From Bombyx mori (lineage: Eukaryota > Arthropoda > Insecta > Lepidoptera > Bombycidae), in contig NC_085126.1 of assembly GCF_030269925.1 (NCBI RefSeq), positions 7,194,501-7,258,500 on the forward strand: a DNA stretch of 64,000 nucleotides, read 5' to 3'. Position numbers and translations under genes: made by a program. Positions 10,498 to 21,439 of this stretch are shown piece by piece; within the stretch, counting starts at the first letter, position 1; every line of letters begins with the position of its first letter. The notes beneath the pieces were generated by a model. It was not told where the DNA came from, ran no database searches, and saw only the letters and a program-made list of their open reading frames with translations.

Positions 10498-11619
10498 TAT
10501 TTACAATTATGTTTTATGGAAATTTTCGGTGTACATCATCGGTATATATATCGATGGTGTACATATTCAACATCCGTCTTCTAGAATTTTCTTCGGTTTC
10601 GTTACTATTTTTCCGGTTTAATCTCGCTTTATTTATTGGTTTTATTTAATATGTTTCGAATACTGTACTTTAGGGGTCAAGATCGAAACGGATTCAACGT
10701 GTTTTGTCAAATCGTTAAAATAATTGCGAGCTTAATATGATGACATTAAAGCTTAAATTTATTAAATTTTATTCGTTGTTTTTTTTATATCACCTGATAT
10801 TATAAATCGGGCGACCGGTTTTGACGGTTAAATAAAATTGATTTTAAATTCTAATAAATTAATAGACAGACAAATCAATAGTGCGAATGAGCAAACTTTT
10901 GAGCAATTTCGAAAAGGGCACATGTCGTATATTTTGTCAATAGCCCGAGAGCCCGTGGGATCTACCTGTATGTATTTGACCAGACCTGAATTTTCGTACA
11001 TTGAGACCCCTATACCTACCATGCATGAGGTGGGGACTCACTATGCTCAAAGTGGTCGACGCGCCGAGCGCTCAGGTAGGACAGGTACCGATTTTGACGG
11101 ATTTTAAATCCATTTGACCACGTCTGCCGTTTTGAAATTTTGAAAATATATGATTATTATTATCGGAAAATAAGAATGGCAGACCATTATCGCGCATTTT
11201 ACTTTGTGGCAGACCACTTTGAAAATGCTAAAAAAATAAAATTTTGAAAGTAATTGACCAGATCTGCCATTGATATAATAATATATGCTGTTTATTATAG
11301 TCTTAAAAACTTATATTGATCACGGCAGACCTCTACATTGCGTACACACATCAACATATAATAAAATCTGAGCTACTACCCGGCCAGATGTATATTATGT
11401 TTTCCGTTCACTGTTTTAGAGGAATATAATTTACTTGCGATTTACTTTAGCAATGTATTTACCGAAATTAATATTTTTTTATATTATATATACTAAACTT
11501 CATTAGTTAGACAATTAAGAAGTGAATTTTTTATGGAATAATTATAAATAATACGGTACAATGCTGATCAAAAAATAATTCAATTTCTCATTTTTATCAT
11601 TCAACATTTAACTTGCCAG

Positions 11620-11953
11620 CTATACAATGCCAAAAAATCTAGTGATGTAGATGATGGAAGGTTCCAGCTGTTCGTTAGCAACTATAAAGATTCAGACATC
11701 AGTGAAAATTATAGAAAAAAAATTCAAAAATTTGAGGTAAGCTCAATACCACCGCATAAGAGTGAGCTTTATCAACAACTTTTGAGGGCCCACTATATTT
11801 CTTCTATTTGGAGAAATGCTTACAAAAAGCAACTCACAACTTTAGACCCATTGGAGTATGGTTGGATTGAGCAGGACAACATATATGCCTTCAAAGGGTT
11901 CGAAGGTGATCAACTTCCATATTTTGTGAGTGACTTAATCACCAATGTTCCTG
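11620..11953 (+). CDS. Transposon gene fragment, penultimate exon
   Basis: Open from a plausible acceptor (acttgccag at 11619) to a consensus donor (G|gtaagt at 11953). It reads LYNAKKSSDVDDGRFQLF, ... SIPPHKSELYQQLLRAHYIS, SIWRNAYKKQ, DPLEYGWIEQ, FEGDQLPYF. The pattern LY...DVD..RF.LF ... PP.K..L..QLLRA.Y...IWR.A......P.EYGW recurs, from memory, at the C-terminus of repeat-encoded proteins in many invertebrate genomes. No catalytic residues are visible here and the 5' exons have been lost. It lies between the two long inverted ends of the 10941-12844 element. Confidence 0.6.
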
Positions 11954-12033
11954 GTAAGTTGATAACAATTCTTTCTCGAACATGTTCAGATGAATTTACG
12001 TTCATTTTACAATTTAAGTTTTTATTTTTGCAG

Positions 12034-12107
12034 TATTCGATTCAATGGTTGATGAAGACGAGTCACCTAACGATAAAGATGACTCCGATGATGATGATGA
12101 TAAATGA
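12034..12107 (+). CDS. Transposon gene fragment, terminal acidic exon
   Basis: After an 80-bp intron with a T-rich acceptor (tttttgcag), the frame continues V|FDSMVDEDESPNDKDDSDD and ends DDDK and TGA. The split Val codon (G|TA) joins exactly. AATAAA at 12188-12193 overlaps the inner edge of the right inverted repeat and could serve as polyadenylation signal. Confidence 0.6.
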
Positions 12108-12848
12108 AGATTGATATATATAATATGTAATGCATGCATGATATATTTTTTTAACTGATTTAACACTTTTAAATTTTGTCTTGACGAAATAAAAATGAGG
12201 AATTGAATTATTTTTTGATCAGCATTGTACCGTATTATTTATAATTATTCCATAAAAAATTAACTTCTTAATTGTCTAACTAATGAAGTTTAGTATATAT
12301 AATATAAAAAAATATTAATTTCGGTAAATACATTGCTAAAGTAAATCGCAAGTAAATTATATTCCTCTAAACAGTGAACGGAAAATATAATATACATCTG
12401 GCCGGGTAGTAGCTCAGATTTTATTATATGTTGATGTGTGTACGCAATGTAGAGGTCTGCCGTGATCAATATAAGTTTTTAAGACTATAATAAACAGCAT
12501 ATATTATTATATCAATGGCAGATCTGGTCAATTACTTTCAAAATTTTATTTTTTTAGCATTTTCAAAGTGGTCTGCCACAAAGTAAAATGCGCGATAATG
12601 GTCTGCCATTCTTATTTTCCGATAATAATAATCATATATTTTCAAAATTTCAAAACGGCAGACGTGGTCAAATGGATTTAAAATCCGTCAAAATCGGTAC
12701 CTGTCCTACCTGAGCGCTCGGCGCGTCGACCACTTTGAGCATAGTGAGTCCCCACCTCATGCATGGTAGGTATAGGGGTCTCAATGTACGAAAATTCAGG
12801 TCTGGTCAAATACATACAGGTAGATCCCACGGGCTCTCGGGCTACAAA

Positions 12849-13276
12849 CTAGTGGTCCCATAGTAGTCGAAATTCGACTATAATTAATTGGAATTGTAAG
12901 TTTGTACACTATTATGATTGTATTTTATACTTCTATAATCACAAATTTCGCCAAGAATACACTATAAAAAATATTAACAAAGACAATCAATATTTAATCT
13001 ATTCTCAATTTGACAACAGACGTCAAGAACAAAAGTTTGACAATTAATAGTATGCATGCGTGTGTGCGTCAAATACATGGTATGTAGTGTGTGTAATGTT
13101 TTCTTAATTGATTTAATGTATCTTTTATGCATTATTTTAAAAAAATATTAGCATTGTGCACTTCTTCTCTATATTCTCTATAAGTGTGGAAAATTTCATA
13201 CTATTCCGACCGCGAAAATTTCGTAAAAAGGGATACAAATTTTTTTGTTTCACGTATTAATATATAGGTATAGATA
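12849..13276 (-). mobile_element. Non-autonomous Helitron, family C
   Basis: In reverse it starts ATCTATACCTATATATTAAT and ends in a hairpin (AGTCGAATTTCGACT) followed by ...CTAG/T, the Helitron 3' signature. The 3' end abuts the right tip of the 10941-12844 element within 5 bases. Confidence 0.7.
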
Positions 13277-13559
13277 CGTTTTTTTCATATACATGTAGTT
13301 TTGAGGCTTACCTACACTCATTTTATAATAATTCCAAGAATTTTCAATTGCTAATTAACACTAAAATATATCTCAAAAGTTAATATTTTAAATTTTACAC
13401 TGGTTTAGAAAATAATCAGTTTTTTTTTTCATTTCCTGAACATTTTACATTTTCAGAGATGTGCCCTTTTCGAAATTGCCTATTCAATTGAATTTGACTT
13501 ATAACTTTAACACGTTAGGTACATATCAACGTACCAGCTATTTGGATCTTCAGGATATT

Positions 13560-13735
13560 AGTGTAAATAAAACGGCTGCCTGAAAGAGATCTCTTCTAGC
13601 GATAAGACCGTTTAATACAAATATACCTGTTTGTTGACCGTTTTTAATGCTTATTGTGTTTTGGTGTGCAATAAAGTCTCTCTCTCTCTCCCCCCCTCTC
13701 TCTCTCTCCCTTTCCCTCTCTCTCTGTCCAGTGTT
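13560..13735 (+). repeat. LINE 3' tail with (TC)n
   Basis: GGCTGCCTGAAAGAGATCTC then TTCTAGCGATAAGACCG, TTTTGGTGTGCAATAAAG and a TC run to 13735. Same unit as 31780-31960. It resembles the 3' UTR common to many lepidopteran LINEs. Confidence 0.65.
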
Positions 13736-13787
13736 CTCATTATATCAAGGGCTGAAAGGCAACATTTAAGTTTTACTCACACTCACA

Positions 13788-14018
13788 AGAGGTAGGACCT
13801 CTTGTGAGTCCGCGCGGGTGGGTGCCGGTCTGCCGTGAAGCAGTAATGCGTTTCGGTTTGAAGGGTGGGGCAGCCATTGTAACTATACTTGAGACCTTAG
13901 AACTTGTATCTCAAGGTGGGTGGCGCATTTACGTTGTGGATGTCTATGGGCTCCAGTAACCACTTAACACCAGGTGGGCTGTGAGCTCGTCCACCCATCT
14001 AAGCAATAAAAAAAAACA
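13788..14018 (+). repeat. Family A repeat
   Basis: AGGTAGGACCTCTTGTGAGT start, CATCTAAGCAATAAAAAAAA end. Confidence 0.8.
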
Positions 14019-14019
14019 T

Positions 14020-15920
14020 ACTTTTGTGAAATGACAAACGTAAATCTGACGCACAATACGAGTATTATTATGTTTTCATAACTTATCATACAGCAATTGA
14101 CGTATTGTAAAATGATTTGATTTTATTTTTGGCACAGATAAGTTTCGTAATTGCGATAATTTACAATGAACACTATTTATTACATAAACATGTTGGAAAA
14201 AAAAAAACTATAGGTATTAAAACCAAAACCTACAGATTCACGTCAACAGTGACCTTTAAACAATCCCGCATCAATTTTAGGTACTGCTCTAAGACTTCTA
14301 TGTTCTAAGACTTCACGCACGTGTAAGTTATCACACAATGGAAAACGCCCTTAATTATTCATGACTTGACAGTTTTATTATGTTGTTTGCTTTAAGAGAT
14401 TACTCATTTGTTGTTATTCTAATTTTATTTACTCTAATAAACATTTCTTGTCATATTAAAACGATGACCACTAATGCGTAGTTATCGTATGTATTTTGGC
14501 ATCAAATATCAAATAAGTCTTTTGAAAAGTATTAAAATTTGATGTTGTTTGACTATAATTTATGTTATAAGAATATTATTTTTGTTAGGTCTTTTATGAG
14601 ATTTAGTTCAAACTATTGCATAGTTGTTGGCTATTCCGGTAATTCTAGCAGTGCCAAAAACGTATAGATATGTATTAGTAGTACGCGAGTGGGTGTCGAC
14701 AGAATACTACTTAAGCAAAAGAGTGTATATCTTTAAAATATTCCGCGCCAAACACGCGCCGAGGCCGCACCTATTTTTATAGCATGGCAGTTTTAAATAA
14801 ATGTTAATATATTGTTTTACTTTTAAACCTCATTGTATCCCAATTAACAGTACTTTGAAACACAAATTAGATTACATGAATTATCAGAAACAAATGCGAG
14901 AAAAAAATTAACGCTGAATTATAAATTCGGAAGTGAAATTATGCAAAAACGCAGTCCAGTAATGCCAACACTCAAAAAACAAAAGTCACGCCCCTACGCA
15001 AACCTGACCTTATTGAGGTCACGGGATGCCAACACAACAAAACGAATACTCACAATTTATCAGAGCGGCAAATGGAGAAACACGAGAGAGTTTTATAATA
15101 AAATTATAGCTATAAATACGTGTAGTGTGGTTACAAGACGGTCGCACACTGCTTGCCAGATGAGGGGTGAGCGATATCGGAACGACATTATCATCATTTG
15201 ATTGGTAATGCCAAAGACATTTTGGCTGAGTTGCCGTGCTGAGAATTCGGGCCACTGTGTGTCTTCTGTCTTGTCAACATATCAACGATTTAAATTGTAT
15301 CTATCAATAATGTTTTTATGTCGCCAATATGAATATATGAAAGTGATAGTTATTTGTAATGTATTTTTGAAACAATAAATTGCATTTATTTTCTAATATA
15401 TAAAGAATTAACGCACAAAAAACATTAGATACCAATTTCATCGTTGTTACTTTCGTTGTTACGTTGTTACTTACCTAAATTGAAATACTAAGTAAAGTAA
15501 AAAACTAAAGAAAAAATAATTAAACGGTTTTGATAAATAGTAGTAAATAAAAAAATTACGCTACGTACAAAGGCAAACTGCCAAATATTATTGTAGTTTT
15601 TGTGATTGCAAATTAAAAGTAAGTGCCAATTTCTAAGCCTTTTTCCAGTTACTTGAAATATTTTATTAAACTTTTCTTTAATGAATACAGTTTTATTTTT
15701 TAACCTATTAGGATGTCTGCACTGGAAGACGCCACCGGCCTTCCGGTTTCTGACGCAAAGCCAATATGCATTCTGGATTAATTTAAGATGTGACCATGCG
15801 ACAAATCTTCTCAACACGGTTCGGATATTTGTTAGGGTTTAACTATTCGCCGGTAGATGTCACTAATCCCAATAGTAACGCTCCCGTTTTTTGGGTAATC
15901 TAGGATTGCTTATGTTCGCT
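14020..15920. other. AT-rich spacer, nothing convincing
   Basis: Several frames of 60-110 codons exist on both strands, but none has protein-like composition, splice context or similarity known to me. Confidence 0.5.
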
Positions 15921-16271
15921 ACGTGTGTTCTGCCTGCCTCTATTTATTTATAATCGGGAAAATTTTACGTCATATCTGTCGATTCAATTGTTTCGTTCAC
16001 ATTTGCAACACAACAATAAAAATGATAATACAAAAATTAATAAATGTTTATTTAACTTGCTCGGCAACAGGTGTGTACATATGTATATGTACCTATATAA
16101 GAATCCCACTGAATGTTTGCTCAACACAAGTGTTGATGATAACACTTATAGAAATATGGATCAAACGACTGAACAGATGTCAAATGATGATTAAAGAAAC
16201 AATCTGACTTAACAAGTGCATTATGTCGACAGGGAGTAAGAATAACATGGTAAGATTGCAACTTGTTATTG

Positions 16272-16490
16272 TTTTACTGGTAGTAGGACATTAAGAGACC
16301 GCACGGGTAGGTACCACCACCCTGCCTACTTCTGTCGTGATGCAGTAATGCGTTTCGATTTGAAGGGCGGGGCAGCCGTTGTACTGAGACATTAGAACTC
16401 ATATCTCAATGTGGGTGATGGCATTTACTTTATAGATGTCTATGAGCCCCGGTAACCACTTAACACCCATCTAAGCAACAAATAAAATAA
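16272..16490 (+). repeat. Family A repeat
   Basis: TTACTGGTAGTAGGACATTA start. The segment before CATCTAAGCAACAAATAAAA is shortened. Confidence 0.75.
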
Positions 16491-16502
16491 TCGTAAATCG
16501 AC

Positions 16503-16848
16503 ATGCTTTAACAAAAACCGACTTCAAATAGAAAAAAAAAGATATTCCAAAATAAATTAATATACACTAAAAACAATAATCATCGAAATCGGTTGGCGTG
16601 ATATTGAATTATTGAGTTATTTATCTATTTGTCGCGCACGTATGTAATGAAAATTTAAGACTTATATGGTTTTCCCATGGATACTATTATCAGAACTGGT
16701 CTAAATGGGAACACAGGCGAAGGAAGCGTCAGCTTTCAAATAAAAAAAGAATCGTCAAAATCGATTCACCCAGTCAAAAGTTATAGGTAACAAACATGAA
16801 AAAAAAACAGTCGAATTGAGAACGTCCTCATTTTTTGAAGTCGGTTAA
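16503..16848 (-). repeat. Repeat with AACCGACTTCAA ends, copy 2 (reversed)
   Basis: Reverse of the 10150-10497 repeat: ATGCTTTAACAAAAACCGAC at the left and TTTTTTGAAGTCGGTTAACA at the right. Confidence 0.7.
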
Positions 16849-17039
16849 CAAACTAAATTTTAGCTAAATATGACTTACAATGTTCTTTCTTATATTTGTC
16901 GATATGTCATTTACATATTACTATTTACGGATAACAGACATGGCAATTAACTTATTACTAGGGGCAAGAGTTTATTAGTTGCTGTTGGTATTCACCGCAG
17001 ACTTTTGTCTCCCAACATCGAACTTTTATACCAGGGAAC

Positions 17040-17520
17040 GGTCACCGTCCTCGTCGAACCCGTCGCTTGTGACCAAGGTCTCGACGAGCGAATTAACCCA
17101 TAGACGCAACCCACTGAGTTTCTCGCCGGATCTTCTCAGTGGGTCGCGTTTCCGATCCGGCGGTAGATTCTGCGAAGTACTTACTGCTTTTGCTAGGGTC
17201 AGTGTTAGCATCACTCCGGTTTGAGCCCCGTGAGCTCACCTACTAGTTAAGGTTACGCTGAAATAGCCTCTCAAGGCTATCAGCTAGGTAGGAAAAAAAT
17301 ATATACCAGGGGTACGTGAGCCTGCCAATATGTTAGAGTCAGCCCACTTCCGGATGTGCTCCTGCCAGAACCCTTTAGAGGTGATTAGGTGTGCAACTCA
17401 ACCAGACGACGGAGTTGACAAGGCTAATCGACGACTCCACGCCTTCTCAGGCTGAGCCCCGTGACCTCACCACATGGTGAGCCAGAATAGCCCTTCAAGT
17501 CTACTGGCGGTCAGCAAAAA
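17040..17520 (+). repeat. Family B repeat followed by a diverged relative
   Basis: 17040-17297 is a normal copy (CAGCTAGGTAGGAAAAAAAT end). 17325-17517 keeps only GGCTGAGCCCCGTGACCTCA and the tail GTCTACTGGCGGTCAG, an older relative in the same direction. Confidence 0.7.
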
Positions 17521-17539
17521 GAGCTTTTTCATATCCCAC

Positions 17540-17755
17540 CTATTCGCTGGTAACGTAAGAGGCTATTTCAGCTTCTCGCGGACGGGTAGGTGAGCTCACG
17601 GCCTCAACCTGAGAGAATTAGCTAGCACTGGCCCTAGCAAGAGCCGTGCTTTGCAGAGTCTACTACCGGATCGGAATCGCGATCCACTGAGAGAATCCGG
17701 CGAGAATCTCAGCGGGCTGTGTCTATGGGTTAGTTCCCTCGTCGAACTCTCTCGA
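17540..17755 (-). repeat. Family B repeat, reversed
   Basis: TCCCACCTATTCGCTGGTAA to GTTCCCTCGTCGAACTCTCT. Forms a tail-to-tail arrangement with the repeats at 17040-17520. Confidence 0.75.
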
Positions 17756-17759
17756 AAAA

Positions 17760-18260
17760 AACCAGTTACAATTACATAAACAATATTCATTGATTGGAAT
17801 TTAAAAAATAATAATTCAAAGTAACATAAAATGAGCCGATTAATAAATAAACAAAACGAATGCTTAAAAATAAGTAAATATTTAATATATATTTTTCCAC
17901 TATCTTATAATATGATTTTCAACCAATTTTCCTTATTAGTTTTTGCTTAGCACCTATTGACGAACTTTAGTATTAACGATTTTTGGTAATTACTTAAGAG
18001 CCGGTTTTTTTTTTTCAAAATGTCATGCATACTATTTATAACATACTACAGCACAGAATGAATGTAAGTCTTAATATATCACTGCTTATGGTCGAATATC
18101 GATCAACGGGCCAGAAGCTAGTTATCTTTATTACACGTTTTGGCTAATTGACATTATCATTTCAAAGAAAAGCAATGATGTATATTATATAAAATCAATT
18201 ATCAAAAACATTAAGCACTATTAAAAAGTATACATTTATTTACAACGCGCTTTTGTTATT
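17760..18260. other. AT-rich spacer
   Basis: No gene or shared repeat seen. Confidence 0.5.
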
Positions 18261-18261
18261 G

Positions 18262-18390
18262 TTTTTTTTTCTTGGGCGAGATGGGTGAACTGATCTCGGC
18301 TCATCTTTACCGTTACGCGTTACCAGAGCCCGTGGACATCAACAATGTAAATGCCGTCACGAAACTTGAACATTAGAACTCATGTCCTTT
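18262..18390 (-). repeat. Family A repeat, old and diverged
   Basis: TTCTTGGGCGAGATGGGTGA to GAACATTAGAACTCATG is a weak match in reverse. Confidence 0.5.
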
Positions 18391-18965
18391 CTTAAAGTTA
18401 GGTAATTTAGCGTTGCCTCCACTTTCCGTGTCCTGCAAGACCCAATACTGACTGAAGAGAGAGGCTGAGGTCTAGGAAGCCGAAAGACTTACTCTCTGTC
18501 TACTACTCTACTACTATCAGCTACATACATCCATTACTATACGTAGGTTCACCGAAGCGGCGATGTATACATTTCACGAATTGTTTTGAACTATTCGCAT
18601 TTTATACATTATAACATCGATCTATTACCAATATTACCACTAGATAATGCCTCACAAACAAAAACAATACACAAATATGGCATCGACTGACTAATCTGAC
18701 TATACAATCAAATGGATAAAAACGATGTAAAGGTATAATAATTGTAACCTAAACTATGCCCTTTTCCAAAGCAATAAAGTTCAGTAAAGTGCAGCTTAGT
18801 GGTAATAGATCGATGCATTATAAACACAATTATTTGATTTATCAAAAGTCGAAACTCTTTAAGATTTTTACCACGTTTTTCAGATTTCCTGAGCTCCCGG
18901 AACTTCGATGCTAACACAATGTAATTGCTTGATAGCAGTGTGTTTCAAAAGCTTTTTTTATGATT

Positions 18966-19280
18966 GAGGGTTAACTGGTGGCTTGGAGGCCTTTCCAGTT
19001 TCACAAGGATAAGTGGACGAGAAAGGGCTCAGTTAGAAGGGGTGGAAATTTGCTAACTGCTACCCGAGCACCTCCAAACGAGACCTAACAACTCAAGAGA
19101 AGTTGTTTCGCGAATGAATCTACTACCGGATCGGAATCGCAACCCGCTGAGAAGATCTGGCGAGAAATTCAACGGGCTGATGTTTAGGTTAGGTTGCACG
19201 TCAAACTCTTTGCTGAGTTCGACGAGTACGGTTACCGGGGTCCCTACTCTTACAGTTAGATCGGAAGGCGTCTAATGCAA
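18966..19280 (-). repeat. Family B variant repeat
   Basis: Starts with the variant tail ACTGGTGGCTTGGAGGCCTT, then CTACTACCGGATCGGAATCG and GAGTTCGACGAGTACGGTTA. The same variant is seen at 41322-41535. Confidence 0.7.
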
Positions 19281-19680
19281 GGGTTATTGGATCTGATGGA
19301 TCCGTAAGGACGTATCCAGGGCAGCGGCAAAAGCGTCTTTAGCCCATATCGTGCAATCATTACCCGTTAATAATTGCGCGGCCAAAATTGAATAGGTACA
19401 AATAGCGTAGGTTCATTAAAAGTGCCCTAACACCTCTGCGCCCACACCCTGCGCCTTAGATAAAGCCGCTTTTGCCGAGCGGACACACAACCATCACCAT
19501 AGAGTTTCTTTCAGGACTTTGGAGCCAGCTTAGGGCCAACTTCACCGATGACGCGTGACCACAGATTAAATTATTCTTAACACTGACAAAGTGAGTATCG
19601 AAGTGTATTATTATCTCGTTGGGTCGAATGGTTGTTGCTGGCTATACCGTAGTTTATTATTGATTTGTAATCACGTCATT

Positions 19681-20073
19681 TCGGATCCTCCCGATCCACT
19701 AACGGTGCTTTTAGGTACCTTAAATACCAGTCACCGTTCTCGTCGAACCCGTCGCGTCGCTTGCGACGAAGGGCTCGACGAGTAAATTAACCCTAAGACA
19801 CAGCCCACTGAGTTTCTCGCCGGATCTTCTCAGTGGGTCGCGTTTCCGATCCGGTGGTAGATTCTGCGAAGCACGGCTCTTGCTAGAGTTCCTGTTAGCA
19901 ACATCCTCAGGTTTGAGCCCCGTGAGCTCACCTACTAGTTAATGTTCCGCTGATATAGCCTCTCAAGGCTATCAGCTTAGGAAGAAAAAACAAAAAATCA
20001 AGTTGAGCTTGTGAGCTCACCTATCGGTCTGTGTTTGAATAACCCGTTAAGTTACTTACGATTAAGTAGGAAA
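19681..20073 (+). repeat. Family B repeat plus a second tail fragment
   Basis: CGGATCCTCCCGATCCACTA to TATCAGCTTAGGAAGAAAAA at 19681-19989, followed by another tail-like piece (GAGCTTGTGAGCTCACCTAT to AAGTAGGAAAAAA). Confidence 0.75.
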
Positions 20074-20261
20074 AAATACTGTCCAATACTAATAGCTACC
20101 GGCTACAAACATAAAATTTGTTATTTATTTATTGCATCAAGAAGTACGTAAGATAGGGTTATCCATGGCTTTGCTGCCTCATACGCGGTTTTTTTTAGAA
20201 AAATTCATGACCTTTCTTCATAATTGTTTCTAAAAGTTCAAAAGTTCTAAAATTTAAAGTA

Positions 20262-20310
20262 TGGTGGTACCTACCCGTGCGGATTCACAAGAGGTCCTAC
20301 CACCTGTAAA
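20262..20310 (-). repeat. Family A 5' fragment
   Basis: GTGGTACCTACCCGTGCGGA then TTCACAAGAGGTCCTACCAC. Only the start of the unit is present. Confidence 0.6.
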
Positions 20311-20424
20311 CACATGTATGGATGCAAACTTATTCTGTAAATATCTTAAAAAGCGCTTTTCAATATTCTGTCGCTGCACTACAGGATATTTGACAGAAGC
20401 TTGACAGACACTTCCAAAATAAGT

Positions 20425-20597
20425 TTATATACGGATCTTCGTCGGTCTACCGAGCAACTTCACCAGCTCGGTGAAAGATCTTCCCTCGGTACATTCCTCC
20501 AAAAAACCATTGTCTAATTTCTCAACGACTTCAATAAACAACGGTCTTTCGTTAACTCTAACCCTTTCATTCTTCAAAGGATACTTGTAGGATGTTC
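20425..20597 (-). CDS. Possible terminal exon of an unrecognised gene
   Basis: After an acceptor-like gttagcag the frame reads TSYKYPLKNERVRVNERPLF, IEVVEKLDNGFLEECTEGRS, FTELVKLLGRPTKIRI and stop. The composition looks protein-like (charged helices, few rare residues), and a decayed paralogue of its 3' end lies at 21195-21330. I do not recognise the family. No upstream exon was found and no good polyadenylation signal follows, so this may be chance or an old gene remnant. Confidence 0.25.
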
Positions 20598-20744
20598 CTG
20601 CTAACACATTACACAACACACAACGGATTATCCGTTTGGTAAAATATCCGATACAAGATACATTGTATAGATACACAAAAAAAAGAACTTATGTTTGTTT
20701 GTTTCTTTTGTTTTTTATTACATAAACAAGCACACACAAGGACG

Positions 20745-21092
20745 TGAGATCAAAGACTCTATTCACGCCTCAATCTTGAGAAATGGTGTTGAGCTCACAA
20801 GCTCAACCTAAGAGAATTGCTAACACCTAGGGGAAAGTGGGGGAATTGGGAACACTTAACTTCAAATGTTCAAAACTAATAGAAAAAAGTCATAAACATA
20901 ATCAACTTTCATTGAAACGCAAGCTTTGCTTACCTATCTACTTATTGATAACAAAAAAAATCTCCAAAATCAACGTTCTCCATTCCCCCACTCTCCTCTA
21001 CTCTATCTAGAGCAGTGCTTCGCTGAAACTACCATCGGGTCAGAATCGTGACACACTGAGAAGATCCGGCGAGAAACTCAGTGCGTTATCAT
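20745..21092 (-). repeat. Family B repeat split by a ~140-bp insertion
   Basis: TTGAGCTCACAAGCTCAACC at 20789 and AGAGCAGTGCTTCGCTGAAA at 21009 belong to one unit. The DNA between (20830-21000) is not part of the family. Confidence 0.6.
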
Positions 21093-21114
21093 ATAGCCAT
21101 CGAGATATTACATA

Positions 21115-21438
21115 CTAATAACACAAGTCATTTAACGCATGCCTAAATCGCGCTAACGACATTTCCGAGATAAGTTTGTGTATAAACAAGTTCCGAACAA
21201 TAACAACCAGAAAAATGGTCAACCGAGAATTTTCAATCGCTCGGTAGAAGATCTTCCAGACCATTAGTCTACTCAGCAAAGTCACTCGTTCAATGGAAGA
21301 TTTTCCCTTTTTGTAGTTACTTCTCCAAGTAAGGCTTAAGTTAAGGCATAAGTATGCCACATATCGCGCATACAGTGCCATAACGTCATTTAGGCAATTT
21401 ATGGAATTTTTCAGGAAAAACGTTGGTAAATTCAACAT
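21115..21438 (-). pseudogene. Decayed relative of the 20425-20597 segment
   Basis: On the - strand GGAAGATCTTCTACCGAGCG then ATTGAAAATTCTCGG aligns with GGAAGATCTTTCACCGAGCT then GGTGAAGTTGCTCGG of the 20.5-kb segment (about 78% over 41 bases). Further similarity lies beyond (ACAAACTTATCTCGGAAATG against TAAACTTATTTTGGAAGTG). In the matching frame it has stops. A 107-codon open frame here is in another phase and probably not coding. Confidence 0.3.
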
Positions 21439-21439
21439 T

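Larger units (their letters stand above)
10941..12844 (+). mobile_element. 1904-bp DNA transposon derivative with 656-bp inverted ends
   Basis: Positions 10941-11596 reappear as the reverse complement at 12189-12844. Both arms are 656 bases and differ by only a few substitutions (for example the centre of TTATGTTTTCC against TTATATTTTCC). The tips read TAGCCCGAGAGCCCGTGGGA. The flanks show CAA on both sides, or TA if the first two bases are the target. The 592-bp middle holds the 3' exons of a gene (separate entries). The family is not recognised. Near-identity of the arms means recent mobility or recent conversion between arms. Confidence 0.85.

Noticed and set aside
15488..15817. 109-codon - strand frame
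   Set aside because: No recognisable motif and low-complexity ends. Looks like chance in AT-rich DNA.
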